This document shows, piece after piece, positions 7,935 through 17,877 of a stretch of DNA of 64,000 bases (positions are counted from its first letter, which is position 1; every line of letters starts with the position of its first letter). Made by a program: the position numbers and the translations under genes. The DNA comes from Bacteroidota bacterium (GTDB lineage: Bacteria > Bacteroidota > Bacteroidia > UKL13-3). The notes below the pieces were generated by a model that saw only the letters and a list, made by a program, of their open reading frames with translations, ran no database searches and was not told the origin of the DNA. The stretch spans positions 1 to 64,000 of the forward strand of contig CANHGM010000014.1 in assembly GCA_947460345.1 (NCBI GenBank), given 5' to 3'.

Positions 7935-9467
7935 TTAAAATTCATCATCATCATCATTCATTCTGCTTTTAAGTGTGATGACAGTGTTTTTATCAATAGA
8001 TATTTCTGGTTCGTCTCCTTCTTGTCCTTCTTCATAAAAATGTACATCTCCTGCTTCTATATTAGCAAATGCAGCATATTCATGTTTAAATCTAACCCAG
8101 GCATCGCCCATTGGTCCATTTCTGTGTTTAGCAATAATCAACTGTGCCAACCCTCTGGTCGATTGTCCATCTGCTGTTTCACTTACGCCATAATATTCTG
8201 GTCTGTGAATAAACAATACCATATCAGCATCTTGTTCTATAGAACCAGATTCCCTCAAGTCGCTTAGTATGGGTCCTTTGCTTCCTCCACGTTTATCTGC
8301 TTCCCTGTTCAACTGTGCTAATGCAATTACGGGTATGCTTAGTTCTTTAGCCAATGATTTCAAACTTCTACTGATATAACTGATTTCTTGTTCTCTGTTT
8401 CCAGCTTTCGAACTGTCATCTGCTTTCATCAATTGTAAGTAATCGACCACCACCAAGTCTATTCCATGTTGGGCTTTAAGTCTTCTACATTTGGCTCTCA
8501 ATTGAAACATTGACAATGAAGGGGTATCATCTATATACATTTTAGATTGATTCAGTTGTGACACCTTGTGGTTTAATTGCTCCCACTCATAGGGCTCTAA
8601 CCTTCCATTTTTTAGTTTTTCTCCAGGTATTTGTGCTTCGGCTGAAATCAAACGGGTTACCAATTCTACAGCTTCCATCTCTAATGAGAAAACAGCAACG
8701 CCTTTTCCTCCTAAAACTGCAGCATTCCTGGCAGCTGATAATGCAAACGCTGTTTTACCCATACCCGGTCTTGCTGCTATAATGATAAGTGCATTGGGTT
8801 GCCAACCTGATGTTAATCTGTCTAGTTGAATAAATCCTGATGGCACACCTGATAATCCATCTTTTCTATCTTTTATAGATTCTATATGTTTGATGGCTTT
8901 TTGTAATAAATCATCTATCCCTGAATAGTTTTTAGTGATGTTACCTTCAGCTATAGCAAATAATTTTTTTTCAGCATCGTCTAATAATTCAAATACATCA
9001 TTCTCTTCTTTATATGCCTCTGATTGTATCTCTGACGAAATTCTTATTAGCTCTCTCTGTATATGTTTTTGTGCAATAATTCTGGCATGGTACTCAACGT
9101 GAGCTGAACTTCCTACACGGTTGGTAAGTTGTGTTACCGCAAATGGACCACCCACAATGTCCAACTTTTCCATTCTCCTCAACTCTTGCGTAACTGTAAT
9201 GATATCAATAGGCGAAACTTTGTCGGCTAATTTTAAACAAGCCTCATATATTATTTGATGTGTTTCTTTGTAAAATGCATCTGGTCTGATAATCTGTGCT
9301 ACTTTGTCCATCACCTCTTTCTCTAACATGATGGCTCCCAATATAGCTTCTTCTAAGTCTATAGCCTGTGGCGGTAATTTTCCAAACTCATTAATAAAGG
9401 GTTGTGATGTTTGGTCATTTAAAGTTGTTTTCTTCTTGGGTCTGCCAAATGGCTTAGGTTCACTCAT
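7935..9467 (-). CDS. dnaB: replicative DNA helicase DnaB
   Basis: PPQAIDLEEAILGAIMLE, ALIIIAARPGMGKTAFALS, DLVVVDYLQLM, SDLRESGSIEQDADMVLFIHRPEYYG. Confidence 0.97.
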   Translation of the reverse strand: MSEPKPFGRPKKKTTLNDQTSQPFINEFGKLPPQAIDLEEAILGAIMLEKEVMDKVAQIIRPDAFYKETHQIIYEACLKLADKVSPIDIITVTQELRRMEKLDIVGGPFAVTQLTNRVGSSAHVEYHARIIAQKHIQRELIRISSEIQSEAYKEENDVFELLDDAEKKLFAIAEGNITKNYSGIDDLLQKAIKHIESIKDRKDGLSGVPSGFIQLDRLTSGWQPNALIIIAARPGMGKTAFALSAARNAAVLGGKGVAVFSLEMEAVELVTRLISAEAQIPGEKLKNGRLEPYEWEQLNHKVSQLNQSKMYIDDTPSLSMFQLRAKCRRLKAQHGIDLVVVDYLQLMKADDSSKAGNREQEISYISRSLKSLAKELSIPVIALAQLNREADKRGGSKGPILSDLRESGSIEQDADMVLFIHRPEYYGVSETADGQSTRGLAQLIIAKHRNGPMGDAWVRFKHEYAAFANIEAGDVHFYEEGQEGDEPEISIDKNTVITLKSRMNDDDDEF

Positions 9468-9805
9468 GTTTGTTGTAGTCTCGTTTTGAAATAAAGGATT
9501 GCGAAATTATTATATATATTAACTTTTCTATATGCTTTTTAGTTATTCACATTGTATTTGCAACATGTGGAGTGAGTGTGTGTAACCATTGTTATGTTAT
9601 CATTATCAGTTAAATACTTTGTGGATGGTGCTTAAAATCATCTTAATTTTGTTTGACAATCATTTTATCAACACCCTTTATTATCAAGCACTAAGCATTT
9701 CTTGTGCATAACTGTATGGATAAAATTAATAGGTTAATATATATTTATCTCTCTTCGTTTTTCAACTTACTTTCATCCATGTTACTTGTATATTTGCACC
9801 TATCA

Positions 9806-10534
9806 ATGAGCCAATCATTCAACATCAAACAGTTTCAAGAAGCCATCATTTTCGAGAATGAACATATATTGGCTATTAACAAGCCAGCCTTTGTCTCTTC
9901 TATTGACGAACGTCAAGGTGAAGCTCCTAGCATTCTTAGCATTGCCCGAAAATTATACCCTTTTATCACTGTTTGTCACAGACTAGATAAAGAAACCAGT
10001 GGTGTGATGCTCTTAGCTAAAGACGCTGAAACGTATAGAGAAGTATCTATTGCCTTCGAAAAACGTAAAGTTGAAAAAATATACCATGCTGTTATTCCCG
10101 GCCCTACAAATTATAAAGAACATCTAGTAGATTTGCCCTTACGCGAAACGAAGAAAAATGTGATGGTGATTGACCGAACCGGCAAAGACGCTTCTACAGT
10201 TTTTACAACTATACATAATTTTAGACATTTTAGTTTGGTTGAATGTAAACCCAAAACAGGAAGAATGCATCAGATTAGAATTCACCTCTCAGCCAGCAAC
10301 ACGCCTATAGTTGGGGATGTGCTATACGGTGGAAAAAAACCTTTTCTATCATACGTAAAAAAGAAATATAAACAAACCAAATTGGAAGAAGAAAGACCCA
10401 TGTTTGACAGAGTAGCTCTTCACGCTCGTGAAATTTCTTTTCAATTGTTTGAGGAAACACATCATTTCATTGCTGAATATCCAAACGACTTAGAAGTGTT
10501 TCTTAAACTTTTATATAAATACGATGCCAATTAA
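9806..10534 (+). CDS. RluA-family RNA pseudouridine synthase
   Basis: CHRLDKETSGVMLLAKD, KTGRMHQIRIHL; start MSQSFNIK at 9806 preferred over 9704. Confidence 0.88.
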   Translation: MSQSFNIKQFQEAIIFENEHILAINKPAFVSSIDERQGEAPSILSIARKLYPFITVCHRLDKETSGVMLLAKDAETYREVSIAFEKRKVEKIYHAVIPGPTNYKEHLVDLPLRETKKNVMVIDRTGKDASTVFTTIHNFRHFSLVECKPKTGRMHQIRIHLSASNTPIVGDVLYGGKKPFLSYVKKKYKQTKLEEERPMFDRVALHAREISFQLFEETHHFIAEYPNDLEVFLKLLYKYDAN

Positions 10535-10546
10535 ATAGATATATAT

Positions 10547-11380
10547 ATGTTGCTTTATCCCAATGCAAAAATAAATATAGGCCTTGCAGTTAAAGGTAAA
10601 AGAGCTGATGGATATCACAATTTAGAAAGTGTATTTTATCCTTTAAATATATACGATGCTTTAGAATGTATCGAAAATAAAAATTATCATCCTTCCCAAT
10701 CCCCTTTTTTGTTCACCACCTCCGGACTTGAAATTGCTGGTGATCTAGAAACAAACTTGGTATATAAAGCATATCAATTGTTACATATACGGTTTGGATT
10801 ACCTCCTGTGATATGCCATTTGCACAAACATATTCCCATGGGTGCCGGTTTGGGAGGCGGGTCGTCTGATGGGGCATATATGTTGATGCTGATTAATGAT
10901 TTGTTTGAGTTGAATTTAGATTCTCAAACCTTAGCCATATTTGCTCAAGAATTAGGAAGTGATTGCCCTTTTTTTATATATAACAAACCCGCCTTTGTTG
11001 AAGGTAGGGGAGAGGTGATAACCCCCATTGATTTTAGTTTATCACCCAAGTATTTTGTTCTAGTCTATCCTGATTTGCATATAGGAACTAAAGAGGCATA
11101 TGATCATGTAGTTTATGATGTTCATTCTCGCTCTGATTTTGACCAATTAATATTAGAGCCTATTGAGAATTGGAAAAATAATATATATAACCATTTTGAG
11201 CCATATGCCGTCACTAAGTTTCCTCAAATAGCTGACATTAAAAATATTTTATACCAAGCAGGTGCTGTATATGCATCTATGACCGGAAGTGGTAGTGCCG
11301 TGTTTGGGATTTATGACCATTTGCCAAGTACAGGCTTAGAGTCTTTGTCTAAGTATAAAATATATATAGGTAATTTTTGA
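10547..11380 (+). CDS. ispE: 4-diphosphocytidyl-2-C-methyl-D-erythritol kinase
   Basis: PNAKINIGLAVKGKRADGYHNLESVFYP, HIPMGAGLGGGSSDGA, MTGSGSAVFGIY (GHMP kinase). Confidence 0.95.
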   Translation: MLLYPNAKINIGLAVKGKRADGYHNLESVFYPLNIYDALECIENKNYHPSQSPFLFTTSGLEIAGDLETNLVYKAYQLLHIRFGLPPVICHLHKHIPMGAGLGGGSSDGAYMLMLINDLFELNLDSQTLAIFAQELGSDCPFFIYNKPAFVEGRGEVITPIDFSLSPKYFVLVYPDLHIGTKEAYDHVVYDVHSRSDFDQLILEPIENWKNNIYNHFEPYAVTKFPQIADIKNILYQAGAVYASMTGSGSAVFGIYDHLPSTGLESLSKYKIYIGNF

Positions 11381-11408
11381 TCTATTAAAGTCAATTATTA
11401 TTGAAAAA

Positions 11409-11434
11409 GTCATTCTGAACTTGTTTCAGAATCT
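11409..11434. repeat. copy of dispersed palindromic repeat
   Basis: gtcattctgaacttgtttcagaatct. Confidence 0.75.
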
Positions 11435-11477
11435 GTATGGTTATTTATATATATATATTAAATCAAACTAAAATTAA

Positions 11478-12263
11478 TCACTTCACTTTATTCAATATCC
11501 CAGTTCCATATAAAGCAAAATCATAAATAACAGGGTCTGTATCATTAAGCATCCTAAGCACTTTCATCAATTCTTCTAAGGCTTTCCAGTCGTCTTGCGG
11601 TCTTGTAAGTAGCCCAAGTTGCCGAGCTGTGGTGCCTGAATGTAAATCTAACGGACACATCAACTGTGAAGGTTTAATACAGCTCCACAATCCAAAATCT
11701 ACACCTTTACTATTTTCTCTCACCATCCAACGCAAATACATATTCAATCGTTTGCAGGCACTATTTTGTATAGGTGCAGCAATATGTTTCATAGTGCGAT
11801 ACGGAAAATCTTCCAGAGAGAAAAATATCTTTTTAAAGTTGTTTAAACCTGTTTCTACGGTTTTGCTTTTAGTGGTTATTCCCATGCTCATGGCTTGCTC
11901 TAGTCCTCCATGTTGCGTATATATATATTGTAATGCTGATACAAAATACAACAAATCGGTGCTGTTAAAAGTACGGTGTACGAATTGCTCTAACTTAACT
12001 AAATCTGAATCTTGATGGTTTAAAATAAAATCGTATGGGGCATGGTCAAAATAGTTCATCAACTTTTTACAGTTGTTAATAATCGTGGTTCGTTGGCCCC
12101 AAGCCAACACAGCTGCAAAAAAGCCAGCAATTTCTATATCTTCTTTTTTTGTATATAGATGTGGTATTTGTATAGGGTCATCTTTTATAAAATCTTTTTT
12201 ATACACCACAGCTATTTGTGCATCTAGAAAATCTTTGGTGAGTTGAAGTTTTTTGGTGAGCAT
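11478..12263 (-). CDS. TIGR02757/DUF2400 family protein
   Basis: DDPIQIPHLYTKKEDIEIAGFFAAVLAWGQRTTIINN; MYLRWMVRENSKGVDFGLW; PLDLHSGTTARQLGLL. Confidence 0.85.
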   Translation of the reverse strand: MLTKKLQLTKDFLDAQIAVVYKKDFIKDDPIQIPHLYTKKEDIEIAGFFAAVLAWGQRTTIINNCKKLMNYFDHAPYDFILNHQDSDLVKLEQFVHRTFNSTDLLYFVSALQYIYTQHGGLEQAMSMGITTKSKTVETGLNNFKKIFFSLEDFPYRTMKHIAAPIQNSACKRLNMYLRWMVRENSKGVDFGLWSCIKPSQLMCPLDLHSGTTARQLGLLTRPQDDWKALEELMKVLRMLNDTDPVIYDFALYGTGILNKVK

Positions 12264-12477
12264 GAATTATGGCAAATATATATAGCATTCTATATTTTTT
12301 AACCCTTTTCTACATAGAATTATTTTAATATATATGTCAATTACTTCATGGGTCTTAATTCGTATTTGCTATCTCACATTCGTAACTCTATTTACTTTTT
12401 ATTTTATATCCCCAACTACAAGACTATTTTTGTGGCAAAATATTTGAATACCAAATCAGCATTAATCATTACATCTC

Positions 12478-13230
12478 ATGAAACTTAAGTCAATCCCTCA
12501 CGTGTTAGCTATAGCTACCTTATCTTTAGTGTTTACTCAATCTTGCAGCGATGCCCAATTGAAACAACTCTCTAAAACAATGGAGGAGGTGAACAAAACC
12601 ATGCAAACACCAGCTCCACTTACTAATTCTGAAGTGATTTCAGGCTTAAAAGAAGCACTTAAAGTAGGTATCAACAATTCAAGCAGTTTAGCTTCTAAAA
12701 CTGATGGCTATTTCAAAAACCCTTTACTTAAAATTCCTTTCCCAACTGAAGCTCAAAATGTAGAAGCCAAACTTCGTCAATTAGGTTTAGGTAATTTATG
12801 CGACCAATTCATCGAATCATTAAACCGTGGTGCTGAGAATGCTGCCAATAAATCGGTACCTGTGTTTGTAAATGCTATCACCAGCATGAGTATTGGCGAT
12901 GGTTTTCAAATTTTAAAAGGTGGTAACAATGCTGCTACTGAATATTTAAAATCAAAAACTACCAATGATTTAATTGCAGCTTTTAAACCATCAATTCAAC
13001 AATCGTTAGATGCTGTGAATGCCACCAAATATTGGAGCGATATCATCACCAGATATAACAAGATCCCATTGGTTCAGAAAGTAAACCCTGATTTAGCAGG
13101 CTACGCAACAGACAGAGCCATCAAAGGTTTGTTTGTATTAGTGGCTGATGAAGAAGCTAAAATACGCACCAATCCTGCTGCACGTGTCAATGATATATTG
13201 AAACGTGTGTTTGGAACTACAGTGAAGTAA
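12478..13230 (+). CDS. DUF4197-like lipoprotein
   Basis: lipoprotein-type N-terminus (LVFTQSCS), EVISGLKEALKVGINNSSSLASKTDGYFKNPLLKIPFP. Confidence 0.8.
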   Translation: MKLKSIPHVLAIATLSLVFTQSCSDAQLKQLSKTMEEVNKTMQTPAPLTNSEVISGLKEALKVGINNSSSLASKTDGYFKNPLLKIPFPTEAQNVEAKLRQLGLGNLCDQFIESLNRGAENAANKSVPVFVNAITSMSIGDGFQILKGGNNAATEYLKSKTTNDLIAAFKPSIQQSLDAVNATKYWSDIITRYNKIPLVQKVNPDLAGYATDRAIKGLFVLVADEEAKIRTNPAARVNDILKRVFGTTVK

Positions 13231-13241
13231 TATATAGTTAC

Positions 13242-13826
13242 ATGCTCAAAATCGGTATTACTGGTGGAATAGGTAGCGGCAAATCTACTATAGCTCGTTT
13301 TTTTGAGTATATGTTTCAAGTGCCCGTGTATTATTCTGATGTGCAATCAAAACGCCTGATACAAAATGATGCACTACTTATTCAACAAATTCAACAAGCA
13401 TTTGGAGAGCATATATATATTGATGGAGTTATAGATAGAAAAGCTTTGGCACATATTGTATTTAATGATGAAGAGAAATTGGCCATACTCAACAGTTTGA
13501 TTCACCCTGCGGTAGAAAAAGATTTTGAACAATGGTGCCGAACTTATAGTCATTTACCTTATATACTTAAAGAAGCAGCTTTGTTATTTGAAAGCGGCAC
13601 TTATAGAAATTTAGATAGTGTATATACTGTCTCAGCAAGTGAAGAAATAAGAATTGCTAGAGTTGCCAAAAGAGACTCATCAACTGACGCTGAAGTAAAA
13701 GCAAGAATATCTAAACAATGGTCTGAGGAGCAAAGAAACTCACACGCTCAAGGAATTATATATAACAATGATGAAGAACTGCTTATTCCTCAGTTATTGC
13801 AATTGCATCAAAAATGGACTGCATAA
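13242..13826 (+). CDS. coaE: dephospho-CoA kinase
   Basis: KIGITGGIGSGKSTIARFFE, ILNSLIHPAVEKDFEQW, EAALLFESGTYRNLDSV. Confidence 0.93.
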   Translation: MLKIGITGGIGSGKSTIARFFEYMFQVPVYYSDVQSKRLIQNDALLIQQIQQAFGEHIYIDGVIDRKALAHIVFNDEEKLAILNSLIHPAVEKDFEQWCRTYSHLPYILKEAALLFESGTYRNLDSVYTVSASEEIRIARVAKRDSSTDAEVKARISKQWSEEQRNSHAQGIIYNNDEELLIPQLLQLHQKWTA

Positions 13827-13894
13827 AATAAATATATATAATAAAAATATTCAATGTTTATATAGCCTTTTAAAAATTGAAAGTGATATAAGCA

Positions 13895-13972
13895 GTCATG
13901 CTGAACTTGTTTCAGCATCTACGTTAATCAAGTGTATATTAATACAGATCTTGAAACAAGTTCAAGATGACG
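13895..13972. repeat. pair of inverted intergenic palindromic repeats (GTCATNCTGAACTTGTTTCAGNATCT family)
   Basis: gtcatgctgaacttgtttcagcatct (13895-13920) and agatcttgaaacaagttcaagatgacg (13946-13972) in opposite orientation. Confidence 0.75.
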
Positions 13973-14027
13973 TTTAAAAAATATCAGGATGATTTTTAAA
14001 TCAAGTTAAGAATAATCCTTCAAAATA

Positions 14028-14060
14028 AAAAAGCGTAACAAATAAATGTTACGCTTTTTT
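14028..14060 (-). terminator. terminator downstream of rpoD
   Basis: AAAGCGTAACA-aataaa-TGTTACGCTTTTTT, A/T-rich on both flanks. Confidence 0.75.
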
Positions 14061-14080
14061 AATGCTTTCATATATTTAAA

Positions 14081-14944
14081 TTATCCTAGATATGCTTTTA
14101 GAATCTTGCTTTTTGATGACTTACGCAATCTACGTAGAGCTTTCTCTTTTATTTGACGAACACGTTCTCTAGTCAATCCAATTTTGTCAGAAATATCTTC
14201 TAAGGTATGAACCGGATTTCCATCTAATCCATAGTAATATTTTAAAATGTCTTTTTCTTTATCAGACAAGGTAGAGATTACACGATTGATTTCTCTGCGA
14301 AGAGATTCAGTAATTAAACCTTGGTCAGGGTCAGGTTCATCGTTATTATCTAAAACACCTAGTAATGTATTGTCTTCACCTTCAGTTAATGGAGCATCAA
14401 TAGATAAATGACGACCATTAGAACGCATAGCATTCTCTACTTCAATTACTGGTATTTCTAAAAGTTCAGCAATTTCTTCAGCAGTTGGTTCACGTTCAAA
14501 ACGTTGCTCAAGAGAAGCAGCAGCAACACCAATTCTACCTATAGAACCTACTTTATTAAGCGGTAAACGAACAATACGAGATTGATCAGCCAAAGCTTGA
14601 AGAATTGATTGACGAATCCACCATACAGCATAAGAAATAAATTTAAATCCACGGGTTTCATCAAATCTTCTAGCAGCTTTTATCAAACCTAAGTTACCTT
14701 CATTAATCAAATCTCCTAAAGTTAATCCTTGATTTTGATATTGTTTAGATACTGATACCACGAAACGTAAGTTTGCATTTACCAATTTCTCAAGTGCTAC
14801 TTGGTCGCCTTCACGAATACGACGAGCCAACTCCACTTCTTCTTGAGCATCAATCATTGATACTTTACTTATTTCGTTTAGATATTTATCTAATGATTTG
14901 CTTTCGCGGTTGGTAAATTGTTTTGATATCTTTAACTGCCTCAT
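14081..14944 (-). CDS. rpoD: primary (group 1) sigma factor, Bacteroidota short form
   Basis: [62 protein letters not shown]-terminal [25 protein letters not shown]. Confidence 0.96.
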   Translation of the reverse strand: MRQLKISKQFTNRESKSLDKYLNEISKVSMIDAQEEVELARRIREGDQVALEKLVNANLRFVVSVSKQYQNQGLTLGDLINEGNLGLIKAARRFDETRGFKFISYAVWWIRQSILQALADQSRIVRLPLNKVGSIGRIGVAAASLEQRFEREPTAEEIAELLEIPVIEVENAMRSNGRHLSIDAPLTEGEDNTLLGVLDNNDEPDPDQGLITESLRREINRVISTLSDKEKDILKYYYGLDGNPVHTLEDISDKIGLTRERVRQIKEKALRRLRKSSKSKILKAYLG

Positions 14945-15106
14945 TGTATGGGAATAATAAAATTTAGGTTGTAACTACGCTATAAATTAGCTTGCAAATA
15001 TACAAAATTTTAGCGGCATTTTGTAATTATTTTTTAGAAAGAAAGCACTTGTATGAAACTTCAGTTCCAATGCTCAATACTAAAAATAAAAGAGGGAGAA
15101 AAAAAG

Positions 15107-15177
15107 AGGCATCGAGCAGATTCGAACTGCTGTAGGAGCTTTTGCAGAGCTCAGCCTAGCCACTCGGCCACGATGCC
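15107..15177 (-). tRNA. tRNA-Cys (anticodon GCA)
   Basis: reverse complement GGCATCG TG GCCGAGTGGCTAGGC T GAGCTCTGCAAAAGCTC CTAC AGCAGTTCGAATCTGCT CGATGCC T; 7-bp acceptor stem, loop CTGCAAA with GCA. Confidence 0.93.
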
Positions 15178-15268
15178 TTTTTTAAAGGGATGCAAATGTA
15201 AGTAAGTTAGATACTCTTTACCAAAATTTTTTATCATTTTGTTTTTTTAGTGTATATTCGTAGGGTAA

Positions 15269-15649
15269 ATGAAGAAGTTTTTTCTCATATGGATAGTCGG
15301 TATATATTTAATGGCCTTTTCGGGCTTGTCTTTGCGTATACATTTCTGTGGAGGAGAATTTAATTCTTTCTCATTTATTGGGCTCACACCTAATTGTGGC
15401 TGTGATGATGATGAAGCTGATGGTTGTTGCACTGATTCACATTTCTATTTTAAAGAAAACACTGAGCACCACCAAACAACTGTCATAGAAAACACTTCAC
15501 CATTAGTCTATTTTATTCAAGAAATATATGGTTTCAATTCGCCTATATATATAGCTAAAACAAATAAATACATTGTTGTTAGCGATTCACATCCGCCCGG
15601 TCAGACCAAGTGTCGAAAACATATTTTGATTGGTCGGTTCACTTGTTGA
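15269..15649 (+). CDS. HYC_CC_PP-family-like secreted/membrane-anchored protein
   Basis: N-terminal hydrophobic segment, IHFCGGEF, NCGCDDDEADGCCTD and SHPPGQ motifs. Confidence 0.7.
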   Translation: MKKFFLIWIVGIYLMAFSGLSLRIHFCGGEFNSFSFIGLTPNCGCDDDEADGCCTDSHFYFKENTEHHQTTVIENTSPLVYFIQEIYGFNSPIYIAKTNKYIVVSDSHPPGQTKCRKHILIGRFTC

Positions 15650-15775
15650 GAAAAGTTTGTTTTTATTAATTTTACTTTTTACTTATTTTAAACTATAATT
15701 TCAATCACGGTTGAATTATTCAAATTTTTATATATGCCGTGACATATATCACCAATAAATAAATACATAATCAAA

Positions 15776-16183
15776 ATGAAAAAAATAATTTTAATCAGCT
15801 CAATGCTTTTGATAGCAGTAGCTGGCGTTCTATATGCAAACGGTACTTTTAATAGCCAATCTTGTTGTAAAGATAAAGCTGCTTGTGAAACCAAGAAAAC
15901 AGCCACTGGTGCTGCTAAAACTTGTGATGGAGGTTGTAACAGCCAAACTCCATGTACTTGTGAGGAGTGTTCAGGTGATTGTAAAAAAGCTTGTGAAGAA
16001 ACAGGTAAATGCCAATGTGGAGACAATAGCAAACAACTATCAGTAAATACTAAAATATCTGCAAAAACAGTTGCTGCTGATTGTGGAAGCAATTGTGATG
16101 GTTCTACTGCTTGCTCATGCGATGATTGTTCAAGCGATTGCAAAAAAGCTTGTGAAGAGGCGGGTGCTTGCGTTTGTAAATAA
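15776..16183 (+). CDS. secreted cysteine-rich protein with duplicated 9-Cys modules (metallothionein-like by composition)
   Basis: signal peptide MKKIILISSMLLIAVAGVLYANG; 21 Cys; two modules with identical spacing C-x3-C-x5-C-x-C-x2-C-x3-C-x3-C-x5-C-x-C. Confidence 0.8.
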   Translation: MKKIILISSMLLIAVAGVLYANGTFNSQSCCKDKAACETKKTATGAAKTCDGGCNSQTPCTCEECSGDCKKACEETGKCQCGDNSKQLSVNTKISAKTVAADCGSNCDGSTACSCDDCSSDCKKACEEAGACVCK

Positions 16184-16190
16184 ATTAATA

Positions 16191-16229
16191 AAACAATTCG
16201 CTTTAGTGTTTTCTAAGCGAATTGTTTTT
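16191..16229 (+). terminator. terminator after Cys-rich gene
   Basis: AAACAATTCGCTT-agtgttttct-AAGCGAATTGTTTTTA. Confidence 0.8.
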
Positions 16230-16252
16230 ATATTTGCTAATTAAATATTCTA

Positions 16253-17002
16253 ATGAAAAAAAATATATATTCAATTGTAATCTTAACCCTTTTGACTTTT
16301 AAAGTTCAATCTCAATCTGCTAATAATTTTGTTCAAAATAACTGTAAAGGTGAAAACTTTAATTTATTTAGTGAACTTGACAATGGAAATACAGTAATAT
16401 TACTTTTCGAAAAACAAAGCAATGCCTGTGTTGTTGCAAGTAATAATGTAGAAAAATTTTATAAATCATTAGACTCTAACAAAGTAAAGTGTTTTTATAT
16501 CGATGTATTAAAAGGATCAAAATGTAGTGATGTAGAAAAATGGAAACTTAAAAACAAACTTTCTTTACCTGCTTTTGCTGATGGGCAAGATTATATATCA
16601 AATTTGAATACTACTACTCCTCATATAATTATAGCTGCTGGTGTAGACCACAAAATATATTATTCAGGTATTTGGAATGCTGCTTTAATCAAATCAGCTG
16701 TCGATTCTGCTTCGAAAAATGCCAAAAGTATAAACCCACCTTTAGAATTTAGTAATGTAAATATTGTATCAAGCCCTAATGGTGCTGATAAATTATTGAA
16801 CTTTACTATCAATCAATCTGCAAAAGTTTTAGTTGAATTAATTGATGATTCTGGTAAAAGTATAAAAACATTTTTAGAAGAAAGAATAGATGTAGGAACT
16901 AGAACTCTTGTCATAAATACATTTGGTATTAAAGCAGGTAATTATATTGTATCAATAGTATCTGGGAATGTTTCAGCAAAAGCTCCCTTAAATATTCAAT
17001 AG
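16253..17002 (+). CDS. thioredoxin-fold-like secreted protein with T9SS type A-like C-terminal domain (paralog 1)
   Basis: signal peptide; homologous along its length to the next ORF; C-term LLNFTINQSAKVLVELIDDSGKSIKTF...GNYIVSIVSG. Confidence 0.75.
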   Translation: MKKNIYSIVILTLLTFKVQSQSANNFVQNNCKGENFNLFSELDNGNTVILLFEKQSNACVVASNNVEKFYKSLDSNKVKCFYIDVLKGSKCSDVEKWKLKNKLSLPAFADGQDYISNLNTTTPHIIIAAGVDHKIYYSGIWNAALIKSAVDSASKNAKSINPPLEFSNVNIVSSPNGADKLLNFTINQSAKVLVELIDDSGKSIKTFLEERIDVGTRTLVINTFGIKAGNYIVSIVSGNVSAKAPLNIQ

Positions 17003-17032
17003 ATTTATACTCGCTTTAAAAAAAATGAAAAA

Positions 17033-17785
17033 ATGAAAAAATTTATTTACACCTTTTCTTTTCTGTTTTTTTTAACTTTTGCTGTTAAATCTCAAACCGC
17101 AACAGACTTTACCGCCAATCTATGTAATGGCAAAAGTTTGCATCTTTTTAATGAATTAGATAATGGCAAGGTAATCGTTCTTTTTTTCGAAATGGGATGT
17201 GGTTCTTGTATTTCAGCAGGTACTAATATGGAATCTAAATACGCTACCATGGACACCAACAGGGTTAAGTGTTTCTATTTAGATTACAATACAGGCTCTA
17301 CTTGTAGCGATGTTGAAACTTGGAAAACTAGTAATGGTCTTACTTTTCCATCAATTCCTGACGCATATTCAATAATGAAACCTTATGGAAGCGGCATGCC
17401 TTTAATTTTAATTGTAGGTGGTGCTGACCACAAAGTATTTTATAAAGGCAATTGGAATGCCACCAAAATCCAAACAGCTATAACTGCAGCTACTGATGCT
17501 GCTTTAAGTGTAAATACACCTTCAGCTGAAATGAGCAAAATTAATGTTTTTCCCAACCCAGCATCAAATGCTTCATCTATTACATTTACTTTAAATCAAC
17601 ATTCACAAGTTCTAATTGAACTTTATGATATGACTGGCAAACAAATTAGAACTTTTTCTAACCAAGAGTATGCAGCAGGCGAACTTTCATTCCCAATCAA
17701 TACTTCTTGTTTAAGTAATGGAAACTATATAATATCTGTAAAAGCAGGTAATAGCATAGCTAAATTACCTCTTACCATTCAATAA
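17033..17785 (+). CDS. thioredoxin-fold-like secreted protein with T9SS type A sorting domain (paralog 2)
   Basis: FFEMGCGSC CxxC motif; C-term INVFPNPASNASSITFTLNQHSQVLIELYDMTGKQIRTF...NGNYIISVKAG. Confidence 0.82.
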   Translation: MKKFIYTFSFLFFLTFAVKSQTATDFTANLCNGKSLHLFNELDNGKVIVLFFEMGCGSCISAGTNMESKYATMDTNRVKCFYLDYNTGSTCSDVETWKTSNGLTFPSIPDAYSIMKPYGSGMPLILIVGGADHKVFYKGNWNATKIQTAITAATDAALSVNTPSAEMSKINVFPNPASNASSITFTLNQHSQVLIELYDMTGKQIRTFSNQEYAAGELSFPINTSCLSNGNYIISVKAGNSIAKLPLTIQ

Positions 17786-17801
17786 ATAATTAAAAACTTT
17801 T

Positions 17802-17851
17802 AAGAATCGCTGGAAGTAAATACTAGATATTTATTTCCAGCGATTCTTTTT
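17802..17851 (+). terminator. long-stem terminator
   Basis: AAGAATCGCTGGAAGTAAATA ... TATTTATTTCCAGCGATTCTTTTT. Confidence 0.8.
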
Positions 17852-17877
17852 ATACCCTCCTTATTTCATACATTTGC

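Noticed and set aside
15834-16046. 70-aa ORF on + strand
   Set aside because: Alternate frame within the Cys-rich gene.
15688-16143. 151-aa Gln/Ser/Leu-rich minus ORF
   Set aside because: Antisense to the Cys-rich gene; arises from repeated TGT/TGC codons read in reverse.
15107-16183. tRNA-Cys next to cysteine-rich genes as a functional link
   Set aside because: Opposite strands and no mechanism; adjacency most likely coincidental.
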